From Strongylocentrotus droebachiensis (taxonomy: Eukaryota; Echinodermata; Echinoidea; Camarodonta; Strongylocentrotidae): a stretch of DNA of 64,000 bases. Below the pieces are notes generated by a model, which ran no database searches, had not been told where the DNA came from, and saw only the letters and a program-made list of their open reading frames with translations. Location: assembly GCA_035222895.1 (NCBI GenBank), contig JAVYIG010000041.1, positions 806,001-870,000 of the forward strand, in the 5' to 3' direction. The position numbers and the translations under genes were made by a program. Below are positions 40,532-51,058 of the stretch, piece by piece. How positions within the stretch are numbered: the stretch's first letter is position 1; each line of letters opens with the position of its first letter.

Positions 40532-41043
40532 CCCTTTTCTAACTGCACCGATTTTCATCGGATGCATCCGGACGCATCCGATGAAAGTGGCAGCTAGAAA
40601 GCAACAGAGGAGAAAAAGGCGATTAAATAGCCGATGAAAAGAAGAGAAATAGGCGATTAAATTCTCCTGCTCAAGAGCAGGAGAAATTCTAATTCTATCG
40701 GTGTGACACCGATGAAACGTGCAGTTAGAAAACGTTCGGGAGAAAAAGGCGATTAAAACAGCGATTAAAATGGTCAAAGGTCGCAGTATACGCGCGCTTT
40801 ATCGTAACCAGCTGTGTTTGTTGACTTATGGTTGAACATGCTGCATGCAAGCTAGATGGAGCGCGGGCTTAATGATTACGCAATAATTCTTCACTTCCGG
40901 CAAGGGCTCGCCACAGCGAGTGAATTTCACCGGCAGTTAGAAAACGACAGGGGGAAAACTGCGGTTTCACCTTTGTTTACATAAGGAAAATTCAATCGGT
41001 ATTTCCGTCGGTGTGACTCCGATAGAGTGCAGTTAGAAAAGGG
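40532..41043. mobile_element. MITE with CCCTTTTCTAACTGCA termini and TA target duplication
   Basis: Left terminus CCCTTTTCTAACTGCAC and right terminus GTGCAGTTAGAAAAGGG are perfect inverted repeats. TA follows and precedes them (40530-40531 and 41044-41045), giving a 512-bp element. Pieces of the terminus (CAGTTAGAAAACG) recur inside, as do AAAGGCGATTAAA motifs. It carries no transposase frame. TA duplication suggests mobilisation by a Tc1/mariner-type enzyme. It lies about 250 bp upstream of the FKBP2 start codon, within the presumed 5' UTR intron or promoter. Confidence 0.85.
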
Positions 41044-41045
41044 TA

Positions 41046-43560
41046 TGAACCTGTCATAAACTGACAGATCCCTATCGATGATGAATGATTGTCATCATTT
41101 ATTTCTGCATCCTTCAATTAATTTTATTTGCTTGTGACAACCTTTTCATGAATCTGGACAGGAACGATATTTAGTGAGAATGTTTCCAACAATACAGCAT
41201 ACCTGTTAAATAGTGAGTTATAGACTATGTTACATTGTTATCTTCATCAATAAAATGGATTTCCCTTTAATCTGGCGTGTTATCTTGAACTCCTGAACTT
41301 TATGTATCAATTGAAAATAATCAAACAGGACTAGAAGAATCTAGATCTATTACTTTTAAGTTAGATGTAGACTATCATCAATCAGATAAAATAGGCGCAG
41401 AAACTGAAATATGATCTGCAACAGTCAACACTAGAAGATATGTTTCCCACATAGACTAGACCTACAGCTGAAGTGTCCACACAAACAGGCCAACGTCTTG
41501 GTATACAGCTGCGCACTCAGTCTCGAGTCTCGATCAGGTCGACCGGTGCAGCTGCCTTGCCTTGGCCTATGCCCTGGGCTGCGCTAAGGCTAAGCTGCAC
41601 TTGCCTGCTCCCTGACATGGACGCTCGTCAAAGAAGCAAGCGTAGCCTATATAATGTGTAAGCTTAACATTTATAAGACATAGGAATTATCATTTATGCT
41701 ACACTCAATCTAACAAATATGTTATTCTTTCGCTAGAGATTAGAATACGTACATTCTCGATCGACAATACTCAGTAAGAGGGATGTACTCCAAGGAGTCC
41801 AATGGAAAAGTAATACGTGGCTCTCTAGCTCTATCTAGGGACTATGCATGCGCTATATTATGATCAAATACTGAAGTTATAGACTATATTTTACAACAAA
41901 TTGGAATCAGCTGATGATTCTATTTCAGCGATTTCTATTATTCAAATGCACGTCACAACTTATTTTTGGCAGATTTTTGACAGACGGACTCATCAGTGTG
42001 AGATAATAACAATTCAGCGGTTTTATATCAATTCATTTGTATATTTTGTTCATATATTTGTTTGTATTTTCCCAAATGAGTTACAAATTATACAAACCGA
42101 AGAAATCTTTCATGCCAGTTCATGAAAGGCTAAGACGTCACTAGAAATACACTTCCGAATAATGAAAAAAGACCCCCCCCCCCCCCAAAAAAAAGAGGAA
42201 TATCAACCTCTGTTCTTGCGGGAAATTAAATCTGGAAGTAGAGTTCACTATTACAATCGGGCTCCTTCAATATAGGGAGCTTGGGAAAGAATTAGGACGC
42301 ACCTATAGGCTCATCATAATTATAAAGGGTCTTATGGAATTCAGGGTTGACGGTAACCCTATATAATGTCTGATGGAACGGATGAAAACATCGGAATCAT
42401 AATTACAAGAGAAACGAAGTGGCAGGGGACCAATAAGATGAGAGAAAAGATACAACAAAAGATAACACAAAAGTTACAACAATGTGAATACCAACTTTAT
42501 CTTATCTTCAAAGATACAACAATATTAGAGATAACACAGGGTTCAGAATACCGCCCCCGGGGTGCATGGAAATGAAGTCTCTCATTTGTCCTTTTTTTTC
42601 TTTTCCTTTCATTCTCTTTCTTTCTTTCCTTTTTTATTTATTTCTTTTTTAAATTTTATTCTTTCATTTTCTTTCCCTTTATATATCCGATCTCTTCTAA
42701 ATATTTGGCGCTTGGTGAGAGTTTTAGGGAGTGTCTGAGCAGCCCCAACTCACAGAAAATCAACGGTGGTGAGGTTATGTTTTTGTCATGTACATGTCCA
42801 GGAACATGTAGGCCTATGTTTTTCATTGTAACATATTTCCCGGATTTTATGTTGAAAACATATAGCTTTCTACTCAATTTCAATGCACTTCAATTTAGTA
42901 TTTATTGTCCATTTCTGGATATTTGATTTTCTGAGTGTATTGAAGGAAGGATAAGCATCTGAAGCTCCAGAGTTAGTGACTGAGAGAGAGAGGGAGAGAG
43001 TAAGAGAGAGACTGAGAGAGAAACTAGAGAGAACTTGAGAGGGCCGGAGTTTGGATTGAGTTTGTAGAACAGTAGGCCTAGAAAGTTCGTTTTCGAATTG
43101 CCTTGTAGTTGTAGAAACCTCTTTTAAAATAATAATAAATAGATAATTTGAACATATAACAAAACACTGACGAGAAGTAAGATGCTTTAAAAAGCGGACT
43201 TTTCCTGATAACTCATAGATCTAGAATTTTCTCCACAAAAGTGAACCTTCAATTGGTGAGCAGTGCCTAATTGGTGAGACAGTTTGCCATCTGCAGGCCT
43301 CATTATTGTCATCGTTTATTTTTTCTTTATATTTTGTGAAGAATAATAAAATTATTGAGTCCCTACTCACTAGAAAAGCTCACTAAGCTGCCCCAGGGGA
43401 ATACTTTTAAAAGGTCCCGACATGTTATTGAAATTTGAACAAGTTAAGTTTTGGGGGCATGAATCTCTTTCCCGTTCCAAATGGCTGGAGGGATTTGGAC
43501 AAAACAATTCGTTCCCCCCCCCCCCAATATTTATAAGTAAAACTCCAAACAAAATATTCT
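41046..43560. other. Unannotated DNA; possible FKBP2 promoter area
   Basis: A GC- and CpG-richer patch at about 41475-41650 could be a promoter of FKBP2 or another gene. The rest holds a C run (42173-42186), a T/C-rich patch (about 42580-42680), a GA microsatellite (42970-43040) and another C run (about 43506). No coding exon is supported. Confidence 0.4.
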
Positions 43561-43564
43561 TTTC

Positions 43565-45475
43565 AGAGGCGGCGGAGTGACTTTCAAAGTGGGAGGGCAC
43601 CAACAAAAAAGGGCACTTTCTGGGAAAAAAAGGGCCCCTTCAAAGGGAAATCTCAAAGCGAAAAAATACAATCTTTTAGACATTGGTATATACCCCTATA
43701 TTGTAATTAAATTATCAGGGATGATTTCCATTTTTTTCTCTATATACATCATGCGAGCGAGCAAAGCGAGTGAGGAAAAATTTAAAGAGTTGCGAGGTCG
43801 CATTGAGAAAAATTACATCTTAGAGAGAAGAAACACCGAATCCTGATGGGGTTATAAGCACATTCTCATGACGAAAGACTGAAAAGACTTTTGCTAAGTA
43901 ACATAATTATAACATCTATAAATGCGAGCGAGCGTAGCGAGCGAGCTTTGGGGAATTGCTCTTAATCGCTTGAAATTAGGGGCACGTTTAATGATGAGAG
44001 GAAAAGGGGACACTTTTCGAAAGGGACAAGACATTTATTAGAAAATAAAAGGAGCACGTGTCAAAGTACAAAGGCTAATTATCAGAGGCGGAAATAGGGC
44101 ACTTCTTACACCTAAAAAAAGAGGCGCTCACCAGGGATGAAAAGGCACTTATGAGAATGGGAAATGGGCATTTGTGGACGGAATAGAGGCACCCATTGGA
44201 TTTTGATAGGGGCATTTATAAGAAGTGAAAAGGGGCATTTATGAAAATGGGATAGGTTTCTTATTAGAAAGGAAAAGGGGTATGGATCATTGTTAAGAGG
44301 GTAATTATCAGAGGTGAAAATGGGCACTGATCTAATATCAAAAGAGGCACTTATGAGAATGAAAAAGGAGCACTTATAGTAAAGGGAAAATGTGCATTTG
44401 TTGAAAGAAAAGGGGCACCGATCAGATTTCAATAGGGGCATTTATTGGTGAAAGGTGAAAGGGGGCTTTTATGAGAAGGGTGGAGTGGCTCTTAATAGAA
44501 AGAAAAAGAGGCACATGTTAAAATAAACGGGGCACTTATCAGAGATGAAAAGGGGTATTTATGAGAAAGGGAAGGGGTACTTATAAGAAGGGAAAAAAAC
44601 ATACATTAGGGAGGAAAAGGGGGGACGTGTCTAAATAAAAGGGGCATTTATTAGAGATGCAAAGAGCACTTATCAGGAGGGGGAGAGGCACTTGTCAAAG
44701 TAAAATGACTATATCTCATAATTAAATAGGGTCATTTACAAGAGGGGAAAATGGGCACTTATCATAAGGAAAAGGGGCACTTATTAGAAAGGAAAGGGGG
44801 CACAATCTTGTGAAACTATAAGATGCGCTTATCCGAGTTAAAAAGGGGTAGTTATTAAAAGGGGAAGGGCCACTTCTACAAAGGAAAAGGGGCACTTGTC
44901 AAAGCAAAAGGATCCCTTCTCAGATGTAAATAGGGCAATTATCAGAGGTGAAGGAGGCACTTATCAAAAGCGAAAAGGGGTGCTTCTCGTACCTAAAAAG
45001 GGGCACTTACTAGAGATTAAAAAGGGCACTTATGAAAATGAAAAATGGACACTTATTGCAACGGAAAATGGAAACTTGTCGAAAGAAAAGGGGTACGTGT
45101 CAAAATGAAAGGGGGACTTATCAGAGTTGGAAAGGGGAAGGGGCACTTTTACAAATTAATAGGGGCACTTGTTAAAGTAAAAGGGGCACTTTTCCTATGT
45201 AAAAAGGGGCACTTCTTACAAAGTAAACGGGGCACTTTTCCTGTGTAAAAAGGGGGACTTTTGGGTAACTTGAAAAAGTAGGAGGGCACTGTGCCCCCCT
45301 GCCCCCCGGTAGGTGTTATTTTTTTCTGCGGCACAGATTGGGGTTAAGTGCGTGTTGAACCTTTTAGTTTAGGGTTAGGGTTAGGGTTAGGGTTAGGGTT
45401 AAATCAAGACCTCTTTTTTTCCAAAGCCCCAATATGTGCCGCAGAAAAAAATGACGCCCCCGGGAGCGCCGCCTC
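43565..45475. repeat. Degenerate minisatellite of GGGGCACTTAT-type units with inverted ends
   Basis: For about 1.7 kb the plus strand repeats, with drift, A/G-rich units of roughly 20-30 bp built on AAAAGGGGCACTTATNAGA. The block begins at CAGAGGCGGCG (43564) and ends at GCGCCGCCTCT, so its edges are inverted repeats of about 10 bp. GCGAGCGAGC motifs occur inside at about 43753 and 43924. Frames on either strand are translations of the unit (for example the KCPF-rich minus frame at 44112-44441) and are not genes. It may be the expanded interior of a DNA element. Confidence 0.8.
45369..45400 (+). repeat. Interstitial telomeric repeat, five TTAGGG units
   Basis: Five perfect TTAGGG units plus TT. 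They are flanked by an inverted repeat: TTTTTCTGCGGCACA on the left (from about 45320) and TGTGCCGCAGAAAAA on the right (to about 45450), with GGGG/CCCC continuing the stem. Unique sequence and genes on both sides show this is not a chromosome end. Confidence 0.9.
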
Positions 45476-45925
45476 TAAGCGGCTTGGTTCGATCCTCTTT
45501 GCTTTCTCTAAAAAATATAAATATATGAAGATTATTATTTATGAATATATAATTTTGTTGACCAAAAATACACAAATTATGGAAAAAACTTCGTGGTCCC
45601 AGCAGATCACTGATTTACATGTTCCAAAATGCTGTCGATAATAAAGCTTTACTTTAGAACTAGAAATTGATCTTTGCTATTTGACCATTTGTAAAATTGG
45701 ACTAAACTCGCTACCAATTTATGCTACTAACTAAACAAAGTTGACGTTTTAGGTACAATTTTATTTTAATGGTGCCGTTAAAATGTTGTATTATTTTAGT
45801 TATCATTACTGACAAATATGCATAAAATAATTTGTATAGAAATATTTTAATAAAATTTATATTTAAAATGTGTAGATAACTGTAAATGAGTAGCTATTTT
45901 AATTTCTTTCTTCTTCAAATTTTAG

Positions 45926-46057
45926 AATTGCAGGATATAGGTTTGCTGGTCCCAGGAGCTGATGGCCATACCAGCCCGATCAACCAGGCTGTTCAGCAGG
46001 CCCACCGCCGCCAGCCCGTGCCTAGCCCTCCGCACCGCGTCTTCGAGCAACAGAATC
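45926..46057 (+). CDS. Orphan candidate exon, 44 codons, unknown protein
   Basis: A GC-rich 132-nt block is bounded by a strong acceptor (pyrimidine tract, then TTTTAG) and the donor GTACGT. It is open in one plus frame, phase 1 to phase 1: LQDIGLLVPGADGHTSP, then HRRQPVPSPPHRVFEQQ. Its composition differs sharply from the AT-rich flanks. I do not recognise it and found no partner exons; its end phase does not fit SNRPD2 exon 2. It could be a terminal or middle exon of an upstream plus-strand gene, or part of a repeat. Confidence 0.35.
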
Positions 46058-46176
46058 GTACGTACTCAAACTTAGTAACTATTACCGTTTATGAGACCAG
46101 CGAAAGTTGCTCGGCGATTGAATGTCGTATATGAAGTGGATTGTCATAAATTGAATCGTACTTGTAATTCAACATC

Positions 46177-49100
46177 ATGTCGTAAGTTATACTTTTATTT
46201 TGCTTTTTGCCAAGTGTAAGACAGTTTGACTTCACAATGTAAAGCATTTTTACATTAATTCATGAAAAGTAGATGTTTTATTGAGATCAAAATTGTATCG
46301 GTGGTAGAAATTAGTGAAGTCCCATCCGTTGACTTTCGTGTAAGACCAACAATCATTATTTTACTTGTACTTTACCTTATCCGAGATTCTGGATTAATGC
46401 TGTAATCTCATCAGCCAGGCTTCCAGTTACCTCAAGTTCGTGTTTCTTCCTTTTCGTAGTTGGGTGTCTTGAGGCATGTACTGTAGAAATATCTTTTGGA
46501 GTTTACAGAATTATGGGGAAGACTTCCTTTCAAGTTCAACTTATTTTTTTAATTCAGGCTTTTGTTTTGACTTTTTGTAAAGTTTCGAGTTTTGCAACAT
46601 GCATGGACTAGATATTTCATATGCAGGTAAATAAATAAATATTCTGTCGAAACAAATCATATGTGAAAACAGGTCGCGTTCCTTTGTGGAGGCGCGATAG
46701 CTCAGTCGGTAGACAGTAGGGGCGCTGGTCCGAGAATGAGGATCGTCCTCATAAACAAGGATATCCTCATAAACGAGGACAAAATGCGTCCTCAAAAATA
46801 AGGGTTGTCTGCATTTTCGAGGACGTTTTTTTTCAACGTTGCTCTGGGGGTTTCATGTTACAGAGCGGCCCGCTGGTGATGCCAAAAATGGATTCCCCAG
46901 GGGAAAATAACCCTAGTTGACCGTCTACTATAGGTTGTCCGTCTTCCCAAGGATTTATTGCTTATAATGTGAAGGTCTCTGTACAATGTCAAATGTAAAA
47001 TGCATCAAGAAAATCATTGCAGAATCCGTTTTTTGCATCGCCAATGTGCCGATCAAAAATATGAAACGTCTCCAAAAATGCAGACAGTCCTTATTTTTGA
47101 GGACGCATCAGTCCGTGTTTACGAAGATGATCCTCGATTATGAAGACGATCCTTATTCTCGGACCAGCGTCCCTACTGGTAGAGCAGTGGTCTTGTTATC
47201 CGGTGACCCGGGTTCGAAACCAAGTCGATGCGCTAGTGCCTTTTGGTAAGGCATTAATCCTCATTACCAGGTCCCTCGGAGAGGACCTTAAGCCGTCGGT
47301 CTTCTGGTTGCTTACTAACAAGCATTTATTGCTTTCTTAGCTGTCAGGTAAAATAACCACCACCACTAATCAGGCTTACTCTATTTGTTGAAATCCGGCG
47401 CTTCAAATATGTAGTCGACTCAATCTTCAGTTGCTCGCAGCTCCGGTTCTGATCATGGCACACAAAAATTAAAGAACGATAGGAAGTGGAATTTCCCCAC
47501 GTCTCTATCAATTAACGTATTCGTGATTTAAGCTATAAAAATAGCAGCGATTCGAATAGAGCTCTGTCGATGCACTTGATCGTGAATGAAAAAGCGCACG
47601 CGCGGTGACAAAATCGATGCACCATGGGCATGTAGGCGTGGATTGTCACGTAGGCGTCTACCTAGATAATGCTAAGCAAAATATTTCCAAGAGAAGAAGG
47701 AGCAGTTTTCTGCCCAGTATTCAGTCACGCCACCTAGAATTTGGTTCCCCGTTATTGCGCTCCTATTCCGATTGATAATAATAATAATACATGAGATTTA
47801 TATAGCGCCATTATCCATTTTAATTAAATGCTCAAGGCGCTTCAAAATATAAGGGAACGCATTACATCATGACAAAGAATCGTGATGCACTACAATTTTA
47901 AATAAATAAAAAAATGATCTAAAATTAGCAAAATTCTGATCAGAACAATACAGCTTTGCTTACTTTACAAGTGTAACGGATGACTTTACGATCTGCATTA
48001 GCAGCATTACAATGATGTTGACCTCTGAAATGTGTAGATGACGCTTCCGTAAAATGTGTTGTATACGAGGGAAATGCATGCAGTGCAACACTGGGATGTG
48101 GTAAATGTTTGAGTGCTAATCAGTTCATTGGGATAATAATAATAACAAAAACGGTGCTTATAAAACGCTTACCAACTGGCATACCGCTTAGTTGCAGACC
48201 TGTTGTACTCCTTTTAGAAAATGCATTTAGAATACCAAAGGGGCATAATTTCTTTCAAACGATACACAGAGATGCCAACCGTTACGGTTTCGCCGTATTT
48301 GTTACGGTTTTAATGGTCTTGTTACGGCGTTACGGTAAACAATCAAAAGGTTACGGGGAAACGATAAACAAAAGTACATTATAGCGAATGCCGCCTTATC
48401 ACATAGCCTCCGTACACAGCGCTGCATGTCGCACGCATTTACGAACTCATAAGTTCACTGAATTTGACTACACTGGATAGGCATTTTTGCGCACATGGTC
48501 CGTCCGCCGCCATCTTGTTTAATTCAGAAACAACACGGCCGCTACGTATGCTACGTGCGGTCGTGCCTTTTGGGGGGAGCATGTGGGTAGATGATCGTGC
48601 GCGCGGCGCCCGCAATACCCATTCATAGTATAGTAGCGAAGACTTCGGTGATTCAGCGCGCGCATTGCAATAGTGCGGTATACGGTGTGTTGTTGTTCAT
48701 GAACGCCGGGCCTAGCGGCCTGGGCTGGTGTGTCTGTGGTGGTACTACTGGTGAGTGTACGTGTGCGTGTGTAGGATACGAGTTCTGCCATTTGACTGTG
48801 GATTCGAATTTGCCATTCGACGCTTGAACGAGGTGTTTTCTTCCTGAATATTATCATGGATTCACTCAAAAGAGCAAGTACCCGAGGAGGAGATCCTTTG
48901 ACTGGAAATAGATTTAAAAAAAAACGTTTTTATGCACATCTTTATTTTGGACTTAAAAATGGTAGGTTCGAAATGCAGTAAGAGTGATTGGGTGTTTGTG
49001 TACGTTTTGCGCGAAAATTATGCTGTGATGTTTTGCGTTACGGGAAGACCCCCATTTGTTACGGACAAATATGGTAAATGTTACTGACAGCCATCCTATA

Positions 49101-50283
49101 GGGTTGGCATCTCTGCATGCATTTTGTTCACAGCATAAGATATCACAAATGGAAAACTATGAAAGATTACCTGATTTCCTAATAATATATGCAGCTCTCT
49201 CCTTCCCTTGCATTGTCTATTACTATTTACCAAGGAACATGACCATGACACCGGTGAAATAAGTATACCGGTAGTAGAATTATAGAGTACAACTATGCTG
49301 CCCTACAAGGTTAGTACAAGCTGGCATGCCAATCAATTAACAATTTCCCCATCACATTTGCTTTTTCTCATGATTGTTATTTTTTTGTTTTCCTTCAGGC
49401 TGTTAACAAAGCCCAAGACAGAAATGAGCCAAGAGGAGCTGGCTAAGAGGGAAGAAGAAGAATTCAACACTGGTCCACTTTCTGTACTCACTCAATCTGT
49501 CAAGAACAACACACAAGTTCTAATCAACTGCAGAAACAACAAGAAATTACTAGGACGTGTCAAGGCATTTGACAGGTACAGTACTGATCAAAAATATAGT
49601 TTAGACATGAAAACAATTCTTTTTTAATAGTCTAATTGGTTTAGGAAGAAAATTTATTAGGTATCATTTTGATTTGTACCGTAATTAAAATGTAAACATT
49701 TCCTAAATGTTTTTATTGATGTGTAGTATTTATGTTAAATTGTGCAATTCAGTTATAGTGCCCTGATTGCCTGCTACCTTTATCTATTCTATAATAAACT
49801 ATTTATAAGGAATGTATTAATAATCAATCTTAAAAGCTTAGTATGATATTTGAAACAATGACAGAAATAAAAAAAAGAACTTTATTTGGTATCATGGTAA
49901 GTTTGACTACTTTAAAAAAAAACCTTAGCGTATTCGTCAACCTGTAGCTCACAACATTTTATAAAATTAATTATTTTGTATGACAAAAATTGTAATGTGA
50001 TATGATCTATCTCATCTGCAATTTTAGTAAAGTGAGAGGTTAAAGCAATTTTTCATGATCCCTTCTTTGTATCTGATCACATACTCTTTGAATTTGTCTT
50101 CTCAACAGGCATTGCAATATGGTCCTTGAGAATGTGAAGGAGATGTGGACAGAAACACCCAAAGCAGGAAAAGGCAAGAAGAGGTCAAAACCTGTCAACA
50201 AAGATCGCTACATCACCAAGATGTTTCTCCGCGGTGACAGCGTTATCCTCGTTCTCAGGAACCCCCTGGCTACTGCGAAGTAG
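46177..50283 (+). CDS. SNRPD2: Small nuclear ribonucleoprotein Sm D2, complete
   Basis: Coding segments are 46177-46181 (ATGTC, donor GTAAGT), 49399-49575 and 50109-50283 (stop TAG). They join in frame to 118 residues, the same length as human Sm D2 as recalled. The first segment was found because exon 2 needs two preceding bases and the protein should begin M-S-L-L; ATGTC|GTAAGT provides exactly that. The sequence is nearly that of vertebrate Sm D2: [15 protein letters not shown], then the Sm1 motif (about residues 38-69, [20 protein letters not shown]) and the Sm2 motif RGDSVILVL (about 99-112). Sm D2 pairs with Sm D1 in the heptameric ring on U1, U2, U4 and U5 snRNAs. Introns are 3217 nt and 533 nt. 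The first intron contains three or four mobile elements. Confidence 0.96.
46688..47370 (+). mobile_element. tRNA-derived SINE, split by a DNA element
   Basis: The left part has an RNA polymerase III A-box (TAGCTCAGTCGG, about 46698). The right part has a B-box (GGTTCGAAACC, about 47212), then GTGCCTTTTGGTAAGGC and a tail with TTGCTTACTAACAAGC and TTTCTTAG. Removing 46718-47177 restores normal A-box to B-box spacing. The body resembles sea urchin SINEs as I remember them. It lies in SNRPD2 intron 1, sense orientation. Confidence 0.75.
46718..47177. mobile_element. Long-terminal-inverted-repeat DNA element inside the SINE
   Basis: The ends match as inverted repeats over about 115 bp: GGGGCGCTGGTCCGAGAAT on the left against ATTCTCGGACCAGCGTCCC on the right, continuing through GAGGAC-rich motifs and TGCGTCCTCAAAAATAAGG. 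The element is about 455 bp with no transposase frame. GGTAGACAGT (46708-46717) and GGTAGAGCAGT (47178-47188) flank it as a likely 10-11 bp target duplication with one base lost. Confidence 0.8.
47774..47935. mobile_element. ATA-repeat / TATAGCGC short repeat
   Basis: (ATA)n is followed by TTTATATAGCGCCATTATCC and CTCAAGGCGCTTC. This arrangement is common in short repeats of marine invertebrates. A second, weaker copy is near 28578. Confidence 0.55.
48267..49115. mobile_element. DNA element with CAGAGATGCCAACC termini
   Basis: The two ends are inverted copies of CAGAGATGCCAACC, 849 bp apart. Subterminal GTTACGG motifs occur at both ends. The interior is GC-rich and holds two unrecognised short frames (plus 48591-48827, minus 48519-48869). 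No target-site duplication was found. The CAGAG terminus recalls hAT-like ends, but without an 8-bp duplication the class is open. It lies in SNRPD2 intron 1. Confidence 0.7.
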
Positions 50284-50364
50284 AATCGATACATCACCAA
50301 GATGTTTCTTTGTGGTGACAGGATTATCCTCGGTTTCAGGAACCCCCTGGCTATTGCGAAATAG
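50284..50364 (+). repeat. Tandem duplicate of the SNRPD2 3' coding end
   Basis: The 81 bases after the stop codon repeat the previous 81 (50203-50283, the last 26 codons plus stop) with 11 substitutions, about 86% identity, and no indels. The copy stays in the same frame, reads RYITKMFL then RNPLAIAK and ends at its own TAG. Changes include an Arg-to-Cys and a Val-to-Gly in the Sm2 region. It should form the start of the 3' UTR. Confidence 0.95.
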
Positions 50365-51052
50365 GAGACTAGTCGTTGTTCCTTGTAAATATTGTTGCCA
50401 GTAGATCATGTCACTACTGATGCTATGGTTCATTTGGACTTTGTGATCAGAAAACACCATCTACTATTCCGAAGCCAACAAAACCTTCGTCCATGCTCTT
50501 GGATTTTTGTATTTGTTTTGTAATGCTTCTTAAAGTGCCTGTGTCTTCTATTTTCTGAATGATTTGTGTAGTAGCTGTTTAAAATTGAGATATTCATTTA
50601 AATGTTTTGCAAGATTTGTTTGCTGTTTGGCTTTGCCCAAAGGCAAACAGCTGGCTGGCGCAGGCATTATTTTGCAAGTGACTGCAATGAGGCTATTGCA
50701 AAACTTATGGTCTTACAAAATACCAACAAATCAAAGTTCCAAAAAGTTCAAACTTATATTCCCCCATTTTTATATATTGTAAAAGAATTCAATCGGAAGT
50801 AACGATACATAATCATGCTAAATTTGTGTTATTTTAGATATGTTTTGCGACTTTGGTTTCACCAAAGTTTAAATCAGTTCTGATAATTCTGGAAACTTTG
50901 ATGTGTGGTACAGTGGTCCTCCAATAGTAGTACATGTCATGTATTGATCCTTTTCTTTTTATAATTGTCAAGACATTCTGATATTTCATCGTTTATGTAG
51001 ACCATGTTAACTGCACAGACACCAATCCACTGTATGTAGGTGTTACACTGTC

Positions 51053-51058
51053 AATAAA
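51053..51058 (+). terminator. Candidate SNRPD2 poly(A) signal
   Basis: AATAAA, about 770 nt after the stop codon. Confidence 0.5.

Noticed and set aside
43565..45290. CRISPR-like array
   Set aside because: Units drift continuously with no conserved repeat and unique spacer structure, and the genome is eukaryotic.
44112..45334. Open frames rich in KCPF or KGH-like motifs on both strands
   Set aside because: They track the minisatellite unit, lack splice or start context, and change frame with each indel.
45369..45400. Chromosome end
   Set aside because: Only five TTAGGG units, flanked by an inverted repeat and by genes on both sides.
46688..47230. A functional tRNA gene
   Set aside because: A- and B-box matches are present, but they belong to a SINE head separated by an inserted element; no acceptor stem pairs properly.
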